Positions 63,971 through 64,000 of a stretch of DNA of 64,000 nt are shown piece after piece. Every line of letters begins with the position of its first letter. The stretch's first letter is position 1. Source of the DNA: Collimonas silvisoli. Its GTDB lineage: Bacteria; Pseudomonadota; Gammaproteobacteria; Burkholderiales; Burkholderiaceae_D. The notes under the pieces were generated by a model, which saw only the letters and a program-made list of their open reading frames with translations, was not told where the DNA came from and made no database searches. The stretch covers positions 1-64,000 of the forward strand of contig NZ_JAGQEG010000018.1 of assembly GCF_018305005.1 (NCBI RefSeq), given 5' to 3'. The translations under genes were made by a program, and so were the position numbers.

Positions 63971-64000
63971 ATTCAGGCCAGCAAGCCCCAGGCAATCAAG

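Overview
The window looks like chromosome of a betaproteobacterium of the Burkholderiales, most like Oxalobacteraceae (Collimonas/Herbaspirillum/Janthinobacterium relatives). This is inferred from the nuo gene order with a DUF2818 gene after nuoN, a synthetase-only RelA, a GC-rich base composition and the style of the accessory genes. No database search was possible, so the genus is a guess.

Layout. (1) 1-14616: respiratory complex I operon, nuoB (cut by the window edge) to nuoN plus DUF2818, then a NUDIX hydrolase and, convergent, ETF-ubiquinone oxidoreductase. (2) 17022-20006: a roughly 340-bp nested inverted-repeat element, a thioesterase, a PAS-LuxR regulator and a 3-oxoacid CoA-transferase pair (scoAB), closed by two tandem terminators. 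(3) 20271-23984: alpha/beta hydrolase, RidA, relA and tRNA-Val(CAC), followed by an AT-richer patch with a small orphan protein. (4) 24742-30339: CsgG-like lipoprotein, then a LysR/HAD/DSD1/RidA group that looks like D-amino-acid catabolism, then a PPOX flavoprotein and an acidic hypothetical protein. (5) 30465-36824: AcoR-type sigma-54 activator, CocE-like secreted hydrolase, epoxide-hydrolase-like protein, DinB and a stomatin-like protein. (6) 37031-40829: iron-uptake block with two Fe(II)/2OG dioxygenases (one PiuC) and a Fiu/PiuA-type TonB receptor; dkgB diverges from it. (7) 42077-47948: ethanolamine use without a microcompartment: permease, EutB, EutC, DUF779 protein and an ExaC/AldB-type aldehyde dehydrogenase. 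Both transcription units carry near-consensus sigma-54 promoters. (8) 48409-52145: patatin, alpha/beta hydrolase, TetR and a divergent NAD-epimerase with three operator-like palindromes. (9) 52173-57385: tripartite OprM/EmrA/EmrB efflux operon ending in a coupled 62-aa ORF, with a divergent TetR and a 20-bp palindrome. (10) 57500-63970: PHP phosphatase, then a small membrane protein and an alternative A-type cytochrome oxidase of coxMNOP type (subunit II fused to cytochrome c, two subunit-III-like proteins, subunit IV).

How it fits together. Electrons enter quinone through complex I and ETF-QO and can leave through the cytochrome oxidase at the right end. In the accessory middle, ethanolamine is imported and split to ammonia and acetaldehyde, which the aldehyde dehydrogenase oxidises to acetate. 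The two sigma-54 promoters need an enhancer-binding activator, and the only one in the window is the AcoR-type protein at 30465-32402. I found no CRISPR array, prophage, intact insertion sequence or rRNA. The least explained items are the nested inverted repeat at 17090-17433, the DUF779 partner of the dehydrogenase, the 62-aa ORF coupled to emrB and the orphan 99-aa protein next to tRNA-Val.
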